Made by a program: the position numbers and the translations under genes
Source of the DNA: Pacificispira sp033344895
GTDB lineage: Bacteria > Pseudomonadota > Alphaproteobacteria > UBA8366 > Aestuariispiraceae
Length of the DNA stretch: 64,000 nucleotides
Assembly: GCA_965229685.1 (NCBI GenBank)
Contig: OZ245920.1
Coordinates: 1,984,001-2,048,000 of the forward strand
Direction: 5' to 3'
Part shown: positions 50,169 through 60,300 of the stretch, one piece after another
How positions within the stretch are numbered: position 1 is the stretch's first letter
Layout: the number at the start of each line of letters is the position of its first letter
The notes under the pieces: model-generated
What the model was told of the DNA's origin: nothing
Seen by the model: only the letters and a program-made list of their open reading frames with translations
The model's database searches: none

Positions 50169-50200
50169 GCGTTTCCAATCATGAAATGCGGTCCGAGCGC

Positions 50201-51412
50201 TTATAGCGTCCCGACCTTGCAATAGGCCCCGCGCTGGACCAGCACGCGGCAGATGGCCTTGCCCTGAGCATCGCTTTCCAATGGTCCGGCATGCAGGCGG
50301 TAAAACACGCCCTTTCCGGCAATGTCCACTTTCCGGATCAGCGGGCGCATGCCCTGCAGCTGATCGCGATGCGCTGCCATCATCTGCTGCCAGCCGCGTT
50401 CAGCGTTACCCGGCTCCTTGTATGATGCCAGGTGCACCGCGACGGTTCTGGGCGGCACCCCAGCCTCTTCCGCAGCGGTGGCCGCCATGGCCGCCTCCTG
50501 CCCCTGCTGTGGCGCCTGAGATTCCGTCTGGGAGCCGACCAGACCCGACTGAGGCGCCTGAGATGGGGCCGGCTCCATGGTCTGGGGTGTTCCGTCCTGG
50601 GCAATCATGCCAAGCGCCGTCGGACCGGCGCGCGGCGTCGGCGGCGCATCGGCAGGGGAGTCTGACTGAGACAGCGACATCTGGTCCGGTTGTTCGGATT
50701 CCAGAACCACCGCGCCCGGCGCCGGCACGGGCATGCCGGCCCGCTGCATCGGCATCGCGGCGCGGGAATAGCCAGTCAATCGACGTTCCTGAGGCGGACC
50801 GCCATTCGAATCGACTGCAATCAGATGCACATAGTTGCCGACTTCCGGTGCGTAATAGAAAACGACCTCGTCCGGCTGCTGACGGCCACAGGATATTCTG
50901 TAGGCAGGAAAAGTCCCGGCCGGCACTGCGACGGATTGAAGATCCCCGGTCTCGCACGTCCAGTCGAACTCCCACGCATAGGGCGGTCGGTCGGTATCAA
51001 CCGTGGAGCGGAAGGTAATGTCATTGCCGGGCTTCAGCGGAAACATCGAGCCGGACATGTCGGAAATCAGCCGTCTGCCGCTGCCACGGGATTCGCTGCT
51101 CCATTCCAGGGCGGGCAGCAAAGGGTTCGGCGCCGTGATCTGAGTTTCGCCGTTATCCGCCTGCCAGGCGATGTTGCCATCCTCGGTGACCGAAACGACC
51201 TGCCAGGTGACTGTCGGATTGTCGAATACGAAAGTATCACCCGGTCGCAGATCCGGGGGCGTCTGGGAGGCGGCACGGACGGCCGCCATGCGGTCCGTGG
51301 CAACGCCAGGTACCTCTTCCGCCATCGGGTCGAGTATGTCGCAACCGGCAAGCATCAGGGCCGCCAGTCCGGCGAGCGCACATCCGGGGTAACTCAGTCT
51401 CGTCTTGATCAT
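50201..51412 (-). CDS. SPOR-domain lipoprotein
   Basis: A 403-residue envelope protein. The signal has lipobox LAGC (Cys24). A globular part of about 200 residues (LRPGDTFVFDNPTVTWQVVS, then WEFDWTCETGDLQ) precedes a Pro/Gln/Ala-rich linker and a C-terminal SPOR domain (VAVHLASYKEPGNAERGWQQ through FYRLHAGPLESDAQGKAICR), which binds denuded peptidoglycan. It is transcribed 15 nt downstream of the TolC-like gene, so it may help to place the secretion channel in the cell wall; this is inference from position. Confidence 0.85.
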   Translation of the reverse strand: MIKTRLSYPGCALAGLAALMLAGCDILDPMAEEVPGVATDRMAAVRAASQTPPDLRPGDTFVFDNPTVTWQVVSVTEDGNIAWQADNGETQITAPNPLLPALEWSSESRGSGRRLISDMSGSMFPLKPGNDITFRSTVDTDRPPYAWEFDWTCETGDLQSVAVPAGTFPAYRISCGRQQPDEVVFYYAPEVGNYVHLIAVDSNGGPPQERRLTGYSRAAMPMQRAGMPVPAPGAVVLESEQPDQMSLSQSDSPADAPPTPRAGPTALGMIAQDGTPQTMEPAPSQAPQSGLVGSQTESQAPQQGQEAAMAATAAEEAGVPPRTVAVHLASYKEPGNAERGWQQMMAAHRDQLQGMRPLIRKVDIAGKGVFYRLHAGPLESDAQGKAICRVLVQRGAYCKVGTL

Positions 51413-51427
51413 TGTCTCACGCTTCCG

Positions 51428-53764
51428 CTAGCGCGGTGGCGGCATGTCACCGAACAGCAAGCTTCCAGGTATTTCGAAACCGCCGGTTCCCGTGTCCCCG
51501 CCCTGCGGCAGGACGGCAATGGCATCCGTGTCGACGCGTACCGTCTCCGGCACTGTCACAGGCTCCAGCTTTGCGACCGCCGGCCGGACCGCTTGTCCCG
51601 TTGCGGGCGCAGCCTCCGCCACAGCCGGTGTCGGTAGAACCGTCTCAACGGCGGTCGGGACGTCCGCTCGAGGGGCCGATGCGATCGGAGGGGCCGATAC
51701 GGTCGGCGCGGCCAAAGGCGATTCCGCCTCCACAGGGCCTTCATCCCTGGTCACGAACAGGTTCTGAACGCGCTCCAGAAGGCTCGGGCCCGATGATGCC
51801 TGTTCATCGCCGGCCAGCGGCAAATCAGCCCCAGCCCCCGCACGTGTTTCCAGGTTGGGCGCGCTTGTCTCAACCGCCGTTGACTGGACCGCGACGGGTT
51901 GCGCTGCGGCCGCCTCTGAAATGACCGGTTCAGTGGGAGCGCTTCCTGCCCCCGGCACGACCGGCTGCGACGCCGGCGAAACATCGACAAGATTGGGCTC
52001 CACGTTCTGCGGCGGAACGGCGAACTCCCCGGAGAAAAGGGAAGTCCCTGCTCCGTCCTGCGCGACAGCAATGGAATCCGTCGAAAGGCCATCGCCGGCT
52101 GCTGGCGTCAAGGTTCCGGATTCAGCGGTCGGCGGGGGCACGTCCAATGCCCCGGTTGTCCCGTCGGTCGGCGGCGGTTCGATGACCGATTCGGTATCCT
52201 GATCCGCTTCACTCTCGACATTGGACTCGGCCGGCTGTTCCGTTTCCTGCACCGTCGGCGTTGCATCGGCGGGAGGCGTTTCCGGCGCCGGCGGCTGAGC
52301 CCGATTGAGCGGCGTTGGGGTCTGGGCCTCGATATTCGCGCGATACTGCTGAACGCGCGGATCCGGTTCCGGATCATCGATCTCGCTCGCGCCGGTCAGA
52401 TATTCTTCCGGATTCTCGATGATCTGGACATCGATGCCCAGCATGGCCGGCGTCATGATTCCCATGGCGACCGCCAGTTCATACACCGCCACCCGGGTAT
52501 CGTAGTCGGCACGGATCAGGTTCTGTTCCGCCTGAAAAACCTCGTTCTCGGCATCGAGAACGTTCAACGTGGTTTCCTTGCCGGCATCGCGCAGCTTCTG
52601 GCGCGCCGTGAACACTTCCTGCGCAATGGACACCGCGTTGAGCAACAGCTCCTTTCGGTCGCGCGTGTTCTTCAACTTGGTCCAGGCCTGACGGACCTGG
52701 CGTTCCACCTCACGCTTCGTCCGATCCGCGGCTGACAATTGTTCAATCAGGGATTCCTGCGCGCTGGTGACGGCGGCATCGGTCCGGAATCCCGAAAAGA
52801 CCTCCCAGGACATTTCGATCAGGACGGCGGAATCCTTGGACAATCCGCGGGTGCCGCCGACATTGCTTTCATGATCGACCCGGCCGACCAGATCGAAGAC
52901 CGGCAGATAGCCGGAACGCTGTGCTTCGACGGTGAACCGGGCGCTTCGGGCAAGAAACTCGCGGCCCGCCAGCAGTGGATTTTCCTCACGGGCCGTGAAG
53001 ATCGCGTCCTCCAGCGTCGGGGGGACGACTTCGCTGGGCGACGGCTCCAACCGCATCTGCGTGATGTCCGGCTCGCGATTGAAATGCAGAACATATTCCG
53101 ACATTGCCTGGCGCAACTGGCCTTCCAGATCGACGCGCTGTTCAATCGCCAACTGCAGGCGCGACTTGGCCTGCAGCACATCCACTTCAATGCCCGCCCC
53201 GCGCTCGACGCGCTCGGTTTCAAGCTGCAGCTGTTCGCGAATCGTCCGTTCCCGCGCCCGGGCAACCCGGATCAGTTCGTTCAGCCGCAAGACATTGAGA
53301 TAGGACGTAATTCCCTGCAACATGACGGTCTGTACCGTGCTTTCCAGGGCGTAGGTTACGCTGTCCCGTGCCATGCGGGCCGAATCGACAGAGTTCGGGG
53401 TCAGTCCCCCATCATAAAGATTCTGACGAACTTCGATGCCCAAGGCATTGAAACGAACCAGCTCGTTGTCATCGTTCGTGCCGCGTGTCGTCGGGTTCGA
53501 CACGATGTTGCCACCGGCGCTGCCGGTCAGGGAGACCGTCGGAAGATAGCCGGAGCGGGAGGTGGTGATCGCCTCGTTCGCGCGGCGCAGAATGGCGCGC
53601 TGTTCCTCGATCCGGGGGTGTGTCTTGACCAGGTGATAAAGCTCATCCTGCAGGGTCTGGGCGAGACTTTCCTGCGGCAGGGCCATGGACATGGCGAACC
53701 CGACCGCCGCGGCGAAAATCCCGCCACGGGCGAATACGTTCGTCCATGTTCTGCTATTGTCCAC
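51428..53764 (-). CDS. TolC family outer-membrane protein with long disordered C-terminal tail
   Basis: A 778-residue protein. A signal peptide (cleavage near LAQ|TLQDEL, residue 36) is followed by two outer-membrane efflux domains of TolC (about 40-460; for example NLYDGGLTPNSVDSARMARD and DLVGRVDHESNVGGTRGLS). Conserved TolC landmarks near the second repeat include GKETTLNVLDAENEVFQAE. From about 480 on, some 300 residues are rich in Pro, Thr, Ala, Val, Glu and Asp, with no predicted fold. This is much longer than the usual TolC tail. The GTG at 53764 has AGGGG five bases upstream. It forms the outer-membrane part of the type I secretion machine. Confidence 0.88.
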   Translation of the reverse strand: MDNSRTWTNVFARGGIFAAAVGFAMSMALPQESLAQTLQDELYHLVKTHPRIEEQRAILRRANEAITTSRSGYLPTVSLTGSAGGNIVSNPTTRGTNDDNELVRFNALGIEVRQNLYDGGLTPNSVDSARMARDSVTYALESTVQTVMLQGITSYLNVLRLNELIRVARARERTIREQLQLETERVERGAGIEVDVLQAKSRLQLAIEQRVDLEGQLRQAMSEYVLHFNREPDITQMRLEPSPSEVVPPTLEDAIFTAREENPLLAGREFLARSARFTVEAQRSGYLPVFDLVGRVDHESNVGGTRGLSKDSAVLIEMSWEVFSGFRTDAAVTSAQESLIEQLSAADRTKREVERQVRQAWTKLKNTRDRKELLLNAVSIAQEVFTARQKLRDAGKETTLNVLDAENEVFQAEQNLIRADYDTRVAVYELAVAMGIMTPAMLGIDVQIIENPEEYLTGASEIDDPEPDPRVQQYRANIEAQTPTPLNRAQPPAPETPPADATPTVQETEQPAESNVESEADQDTESVIEPPPTDGTTGALDVPPPTAESGTLTPAAGDGLSTDSIAVAQDGAGTSLFSGEFAVPPQNVEPNLVDVSPASQPVVPGAGSAPTEPVISEAAAAQPVAVQSTAVETSAPNLETRAGAGADLPLAGDEQASSGPSLLERVQNLFVTRDEGPVEAESPLAAPTVSAPPIASAPRADVPTAVETVLPTPAVAEAAPATGQAVRPAVAKLEPVTVPETVRVDTDAIAVLPQGGDTGTGGFEIPGSLLFGDMPPPR

Positions 53765-53881
53765 CGGCGCCCCTAAAAACCCCCGTCCGGGATGCTGCGA
53801 CGCACAACATCCTGATAGTTCAATCGTCGAATATCACAACAACCGGTGCTCCGCCAGCGAGCGTTTCCGGCGGATGGATCT

Positions 53882-55198
53882 TTACCGCTCTCTGAACGCT
53901 TCGTGCTGTAGTTTGAGCACGGGCTTCACCAGGTAATCAAGCACCGTTCGCGTCCCGGTATGAATATCGACGCTGGCTTCCATGCCGGGTGTGATCGGAA
54001 AGTCACCTTCCCGTTCGCCGAGGTAGGTTCGATCGGTGCGCACGACCACTTCGTAGTAGGTCTCCCCCTTCTGACCGGTGTTGGTACTGGCGGAAACCCG
54101 CTCCACCGCGCCTTCCAGCCCCCCATATCGGGCATAGTCATAGGTCGTGATCTTTACCACGGCGCGCTGACCGGCGGCCACGAATCCCCTGTCCTTCGGA
54201 TTCAACCGGGCTCGAATCTCGAGGTCTTCGGATGCCGGGACGATCTCGACAATGGGTTCACCAGGCCGGATCACGCCCCCGACGGTGTTCGTCTTCAGGT
54301 TCTTCACGATCCCGTCGATCGGGCTCTTGATTTCGGACCTCAATGCCTGGTCCGTGGCGGTGCCCATGGTCTCTTTTAACTCAGCGATTCGCGTCTCGAC
54401 GGGCACGAGCTCTTCCAATGCGCGCCGGCTGTAGCGCTCCGTCTCCCGTTTACGCTCGGCATTGATCTCCTGCAGGGCGGCCCTGGCGCGGGGAATCGAT
54501 TGGTTCATGACATCGATCTGGCCGCGTAGCTGTTCGACCTCGCCCTCGATGGCCACATGTTCCATGCGCGGCGTCAGGCCCTCTGCCAGCAGGTCGGCGG
54601 ACATGCTCAGCCGCTGTTCGGCCAGTTTCAGGTCACGCCGAACCGAGGCGATATGTGCCTCCAACTCCGAAATCTCCAGATTCCGCTGCCTCGCCTTCTC
54701 ATCCAGCACGGCAAGAGAGGACAGCAAGTCCCTCTTCCGCCCCATATAACTGCGCAGTTCCGCCTCGACCATTTCGGGACGCCGCTCGACCAGGTCTTCC
54801 GGAAAAACGGGTTCCGCGTCGCCCCCTTCCGCCTCGGCTTCCAGCCGTGCCTTCGCCAGCAGCATGCCGTCCAGGCGCACCCTAACCTCCTCCTGATTGA
54901 TGCCGGCGCCACCGAGGTTCAGCTGCATCAGCGGCTGCCCCTTCGCGACCGTATCGCCTTCACCAACCAGAATCGCCTCGATCACGCCGCCTTCCAGATG
55001 CTGAACCACCTGGAGCTGCTGCTGCGGAATGACCTCTCCGACCGCCACGGCGACCTCATCGAGCTCCGCCATGCTGGACCAGCCGAGAAATCCGACGATC
55101 ATCAGCCCCGGGCCCCAGGTACAGAATCGCGACCCGCCAACCTTCACACTGGCGCGCAACCCTTCCAGCGGGCTGGGACTGTTGGACAGGGTACTCAT
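53882..55198 (-). CDS. HlyD family periplasmic adaptor of a type I secretion system
   Basis: A 438-residue membrane-fusion protein. One N-terminal membrane helix (PGLMIVGFLGWSSM) is followed by the lipoyl half GEVIPQQQLQVVQHLEGGVIEAILVGEGDTV, a coiled-coil hairpin of about 180 residues, the second half AEIKSPIDGIVKNLKTNTVGGVIRPG-like segment (from SEIKSPIDGIVKN) and a C-terminal beta barrel ending in VLDYLVKPV. These are the marks of HlyD/PrtE/LapC-type adaptors that link the ABC exporter to TolC. It is 21 nt from the ABC gene. Confidence 0.93.
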   Translation of the reverse strand: MSTLSNSPSPLEGLRASVKVGGSRFCTWGPGLMIVGFLGWSSMAELDEVAVAVGEVIPQQQLQVVQHLEGGVIEAILVGEGDTVAKGQPLMQLNLGGAGINQEEVRVRLDGMLLAKARLEAEAEGGDAEPVFPEDLVERRPEMVEAELRSYMGRKRDLLSSLAVLDEKARQRNLEISELEAHIASVRRDLKLAEQRLSMSADLLAEGLTPRMEHVAIEGEVEQLRGQIDVMNQSIPRARAALQEINAERKRETERYSRRALEELVPVETRIAELKETMGTATDQALRSEIKSPIDGIVKNLKTNTVGGVIRPGEPIVEIVPASEDLEIRARLNPKDRGFVAAGQRAVVKITTYDYARYGGLEGAVERVSASTNTGQKGETYYEVVVRTDRTYLGEREGDFPITPGMEASVDIHTGTRTVLDYLVKPVLKLQHEAFRER

Positions 55199-55219
55199 GC
55201 CCGGCCCCTCCAGCTTGCG

Positions 55220-56986
55220 TTACTCGGCAGCATGAGCGCCCCCTCCCGAACCCGTAGCCGGCACCGGAGCGCCCTGCCCCTGACCTTGCCCGCCGCCGGA
55301 GAGTTTCGTCATGACGTCCTTGGCCGACCCTGCCAGGGCCACCCGTCCCTTTTCGAGGACCAGTATGGAATCCGCCACGGAAAGCAGGGTCGGCGAGTGC
55401 GTCGATATCAGGATGGTGTGATCCTTCGACATTTCCCTCAGATTGCGCGCCAGCGCCAGTTCGGCCTCGCCATCCATATCGCCGGACGGCTCGTCCAGAA
55501 GCAGCACCGGCGGATCGCCGATCAAGGTTCGTGCCGCGGAAATTCGGCGCTTCTGCCCACCGGACAGGCGCCCTCCCGCTTCGCCGCATTCCGTCTCATA
55601 ACCTTCCGGCAACAAGGCGATCGCCTCATGCGCACCGGCACGCTTTGCGGCTTCCACCGCGTCCTCGTCCTTGCCGTCCTCCGATCCCATCAGGATGTTC
55701 TCGCGGATCGATCCCGTGAACATCACCACATCCTGGGGCATGTAGCCGATCCAGCGGGCCAGTTGCCGCCGCGGAAACTGTGCGACATCCGCGCCATCGA
55801 GGAGAACGCGCCCCGATTCCGGGGGGTAGAGCCCCGCCAGGATCTTGAACAGGGTGGTCTTGCCGCTGCCATTCTTGCCGACGATGCAGTGCAGGCCGTT
55901 CGGTCCGATGGTGCCGTCGATCTTATCGATCGCCGCATCGCCCTCCTGGCCGTATCGGAAGACAACCTCTTCCAGCTTGAACTGTCCTTTCGGCCGTCCA
56001 AACGGCAAGGCGGGGATCTGGCCTTCCTCCTCAAGATGCAGGACCTCATCCAGGCGGCGGGCGGCATCGCGGGCGTTCTGCAGCGTCTTCCATTGTCCGA
56101 CCAGACCGGCAATCGGCGCGATCATGCGAGCACCAAGCATGTTCGACGCGATCAGTGCGCCGATCGTCATGCTCTGCTCCAGGATCAGCAGCGCGCCGAC
56201 ACAGGTCATGGAAACGGTCGTCGCCAGGCTCATCACATGGCTGAGGGTCATATGCGCGTCGCCCGCCGTTCCCCGACGCAGGGACGCCCGAATACTGTCA
56301 GCATGCCGCGCTTCCCAGACCGGACGGAGACGATCCGCAAGCGCGAGCGACTTTACCGTCGCGCGGGCCGCCACGACCTCGTTGATCAGCGCCTCACGCT
56401 TTGAGCTTTCCGCCCTTTCGTCCTCTGAGAGGTTGGCGGCCGTGGCCCCCGACCGCCATGCCAGCAGGATGAAAAGCGGCAACGCGACCAGGATCACGGC
56501 GGCCAGAGGCGGCGCCAGCCAGAGGATCGCGCACAGGAACAGAACCGCGAAGGGCAGGTCCATCAGCAGTCCCATGGCCGGGCCGGAAAGCGCCGCACGC
56601 ACCGCATCGATGTCTCGGAACAGGATCTGCCACGATGTCGATGTCCGCGATTCGAGCACCCGCATGGGCAACCGGACAATCTTGTCGAAAAGCGACCGCC
56701 CGACATCGATGTCAATATCAAGCCCGATCCGCTGGAACAGACGCGCGCGACCAAGGCGCAGCAGTCCGTCGAACACGATCGCCGCCGCCATTCCGATAAC
56801 CAATCCCTGCAATGTCGTCAGGCCGGCATGGAACACGACGCGGTCATAGACCTGCAGCATGAAGATGGGAACGGCGAGCGCCAGAACATTGACGAAAAGC
56901 GACGAGAACAGCGCTTCGAAGAGCCGCCCCTTGCTGCGGGACAGCGCGTGACCGACCAGCCGTCCAACCCGCCCTTTCGTTGCCAT
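55220..56986 (-). CDS. Type I secretion ABC transporter (permease/ATPase)
   Basis: A 588-residue exporter half-transporter. A six-helix membrane domain (from LFSSLFVNVLALAVPIFML) is followed by the ATPase: Walker A VGKNGSGKTTLFKIL, Q-loop IGYMPQDVVMFTGS, signature GGRLSGGQKRRISAARTL, Walker B LLLDEPSGDMDGEAE and the H-loop STHSPTLL. There is no N-terminal C39 peptidase or C39-like domain, as in PrtD/AprD exporters of RTX-type substrates without leader peptide. A Gly/Gln-rich tail of about 25 residues ends the protein. The ATG at 56986 has GAGGGG before it; the open frame extends further but without homology. It is divergent from the giant adhesin gene, the probable substrate. Confidence 0.93.
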   Translation of the reverse strand: MATKGRVGRLVGHALSRSKGRLFEALFSSLFVNVLALAVPIFMLQVYDRVVFHAGLTTLQGLVIGMAAAIVFDGLLRLGRARLFQRIGLDIDIDVGRSLFDKIVRLPMRVLESRTSTSWQILFRDIDAVRAALSGPAMGLLMDLPFAVLFLCAILWLAPPLAAVILVALPLFILLAWRSGATAANLSEDERAESSKREALINEVVAARATVKSLALADRLRPVWEARHADSIRASLRRGTAGDAHMTLSHVMSLATTVSMTCVGALLILEQSMTIGALIASNMLGARMIAPIAGLVGQWKTLQNARDAARRLDEVLHLEEEGQIPALPFGRPKGQFKLEEVVFRYGQEGDAAIDKIDGTIGPNGLHCIVGKNGSGKTTLFKILAGLYPPESGRVLLDGADVAQFPRRQLARWIGYMPQDVVMFTGSIRENILMGSEDGKDEDAVEAAKRAGAHEAIALLPEGYETECGEAGGRLSGGQKRRISAARTLIGDPPVLLLDEPSGDMDGEAELALARNLREMSKDHTILISTHSPTLLSVADSILVLEKGRVALAGSAKDVMTKLSGGGQGQGQGAPVPATGSGGGAHAAE

Positions 56987-57326
56987 GCCACCCCTCGGCC
57001 CTGAAAAATACGTCCCGGCAGACCAAGCCGGATTGGATCGGTCTTGCGGCTTCCGGCCACCGACCCGAAGCGGGAGGAGTGTACCGACATCAGTTACTTG
57101 CGTCACGCATCCAGCACCGCGCGGCGTTGGGTGCGTCGGTCCACTGCGCCTCCCGCATGCAATTTTAACCATGATAACTACCACGTAAAACTTTCCACAA
57201 GGTCACTAAAATGCTAACAATATCCTCAGAGGGGTGAGTACTTTTGGGGTTGTCTCCGCCTGCCGTCGGTTCCACAGGACAGAAGTCCGCTGAGCCTGCG
57301 CCCTTGGAGATCGCCCGGGGAATGAC
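56987..57326. promoter_or_regulatory. Divergent control region between the ABC exporter and the giant adhesin gene
   Basis: 340 bases. The part nearest the adhesin gene (57165-57245) is AT-rich (TAACCATGATAACTACC, CTAAAATGCTAACAATATCC) against a GC-rich background and includes AGTACT (57237-57242) within GTGAGTACTTTTGGGG. This is the likely site for promoters of both transcripts; I cannot assign -35/-10 elements with confidence. Confidence 0.45.
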
Positions 57327-60300
57327 ATGGCCAGGGTAGACTCAACGCCGCCTTCGGGTGGCGAAGCGGCGTCCAGTACAACGCCCCTCAAGGAATCCGA
57401 CTCCTCCATGAAAGCGGCCGCGCCCGGTGATCCGGCGGCACAGGAAGGCGGTGCCTCGATCGCGGGCGGCGATGCCCTGATCGGTAATGGGGCGTCGGAC
57501 ACGCTCGAATTCCTGGACAGTGATTTCCTGAACGATGCCGTGCGCGGTGCGGAGGCCCCTTCCCCGGCCCCGGGCAGCGATGCGACAATCGTTTCCTCTC
57601 TCGACGCCCTGGCCGGCGACGACCTTCACCTTTCCGACCTGTCCTTCGTGTATGAGGGCTCTTTCGTACGTCAGGGATCGGATCTGCTTCTGGTCAAGCC
57701 GGACGGATCGGCCGTCCTGATCGAGAACTATTTTGCGGCCGACCCGCCGCCCGACATTGTCGGCGATTTCGGGCGCCGCCTGTCGCCGGAACTGGTCGAT
57801 TCCTTCCTCATGCCGATGGCACCGGGCCAGACCGCCGCGCTGACCGACGAACAGGTCGCCCAGGCCCAGGGCAACTCCATCGGCACGGTCGATACCCTGA
57901 CCGGGGAAGTCTACGCCATCCGCCCGGACGGCACGCGTGTGCTGCTGCAGGCCGGCGATCCGGTCTTTCAGGGCGACCAGGTGGAGACCGCCGACGGCGG
58001 TTCGCTGAAGATCTCCTTTATCGACGGCACGATCTTCACCCTGGGCAGCGATGCCCGGCTGGCGCTGGACGAGATGGTCTACGACCCGGGCACGCAGTCC
58101 GGTGAATCCGCCTTTTCCATCCTGAAAGGCGGGTTCCTGTTCGTGTCCGGACAGATCGCCGAAAACAATCCGAACGACATGCAGGTGTCGACCCCTGTCG
58201 CCACCATCGGGATTCGCGGCACGATCGTTACGGGGGAAGTCGCAGGCCTGCAGACCGCCGATGGCGAGACCTTCCGCTTCACCGTGGTGGACGGTGAAAT
58301 CGCGGTCTCCGCCGGAAACCAGACCATCGTCCTGTCCGACAACTTCTCGACCGTTACCGCGACTGCGGACCCATCGACCGGACAGTTGCGCGTCTTCGAC
58401 TTCGTCGACACGGCAGAGAATGTCATCGCCCGGAACTCCAACCAGTTCCGTGCGCTGACCTCCAACGACCTGTCCAACATCGAACGCGCCATCGAGACCT
58501 CGATCCAGACCAAAACCGGCGCCTCGGTCGACATCGATCTGCGCGGCATCGTCGACAATGTGACGCGGGAGCAGGAATCCGAGGAATCCGGGGCGGATGT
58601 TGAAGAGGAAGGCCCCGATGCACCGGACAGCAACGACCCGGATAACAGTGGGAATGACGATAGTGATTCCGGCGACGAAAGTGACGATGGGGAATCTGCA
58701 GAAGGTGGTGAAAGCACCGAGGACGGAGACATCACCGAAGAGGACCTAGCCGAACTCGAGGACGGCTCCGATGAAACTGAAGAAGGCGGTGGCGAAAGCG
58801 ACGACGACGCGGACGAAGACGGCGATGGCGATGGCGATGGAACAGGTGATGTCAAAACAGGAGATGATGACGCAGGCACTGGTTCTGCCGGTGACGGAAA
58901 AGGCGGGGACAAAGGTGATGAAGGCGACGGCGGCGACGGCGGGGATACCGGCGGCGGCGATACCGGCGGTGGCAGCGATACCGGCCTAGGGGACGTAACA
59001 ACCGGCGGCCAGAGTTTTACAGACATTAATGTGGAGCAGGCATCCGATACCGGCGAAACCACAATAACGCAACCAACAGGCACCAATACCGCGTCAACTG
59101 AACCCGACACGGTTATCGTGCCAGTGTTGAACAAGCCGATCGACACGACCAGCCCCATCAACATTTCCGATTCGTCCTTTACCACCAGCACCGTAGACGG
59201 TGTAGAGGTCAAAAGCTTCTCAAACACCACGACGTCACGAAACCTGATTGTCTCGTTTTCGTCCTCCGATTCGAACTTCAACATCGCTACAGGAACGGGT
59301 GCGGATACTGTAACGACAGGCAGTGGTGCGGATACGGTTAACTCCGGCGCAGGGAACGATAAGATCGAGACCGGGGCCGGCAACGATGTGGTCAATGCCG
59401 GGGCCGGAAACGACACAATCGTTGGAGGGCATGGCCAGGGCAATGACGACTATGATGGCGGGACCGGCACCGACACCCTGACCTACGATTCCGTCACCGG
59501 GGAATTCACCGCCGATCTGACGATGGAAATGAACGGGCTGTTGGGAGACAGCACGATCGAAGACGGCACCGCCTCCGTCATCGACAATGATACGATCACC
59601 GGAATTGAGGAAGTTCGTCTGGGAGACGGCAACGACATAATCTATGTCAACACCGCCGGCGTGAATGTCGACGGCGATGCCGGGACCGACACGATCAGTT
59701 TTTCGTCGGGTACGATAACGTCCGATGCCACTTTCTCGTTCGAGACCGGCATTGCGACGCGGGATTCAAACTCCTCGACCTTCACGAATGTCGAGGCGGT
59801 GATCGGCGGCGATGGTGACGATTCCTTCACGGTATCGACCCTGCTTCAATCCGCGTCGGGAGGCAGCGGAACGGACACTCTGTCCTTCGCCGATTTTGAT
59901 GACGGCCAGACCTTCACGATCAGCACGTCCGGGATCGATATCTTCGACTCCACCCCGCAGGGTCAGTCGGAAGGCGACATCGGAATCAACGCGCGTGGTG
60001 CAGATTATGACGGGTTCGAGAGCCTGATCGGTACCGATTTCGACGACACCATCCATGCGCAGAACGGTATTCTGTCCATCGACGGCGGCGGCGGTGACGA
60101 TCGGCTGGTCGTGGCCGACAGTGCTGGCACGATGACCGTTTCCATCGGCCTGAACGGCGACATTCGGAACGTCGAAACGCTGGACCTGAGTTCCCTGACC
60201 ACATCGGTGCTGACCGTCGAACTGACGGCGCAGGATGTGGCGCAGGCGACCAGCGACGGAACGCTCCACATCCTCGGCGCCCCGGAAGCCACCAGCAACA

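Noticed and set aside
57327..58300. FecR domain as part of a FecI-FecR iron-signalling system
   Set aside because: There is no sigma factor or TonB receptor next to it, no anti-sigma N-terminal helix and no single membrane helix before the domain; the context is type I secretion.
58079..59443. 454-codon minus-strand Ser/Pro/Val-rich frame inside the giant gene
   Set aside because: Its odd composition is the mirror image of the acidic repeat on the plus strand, not a real protein.
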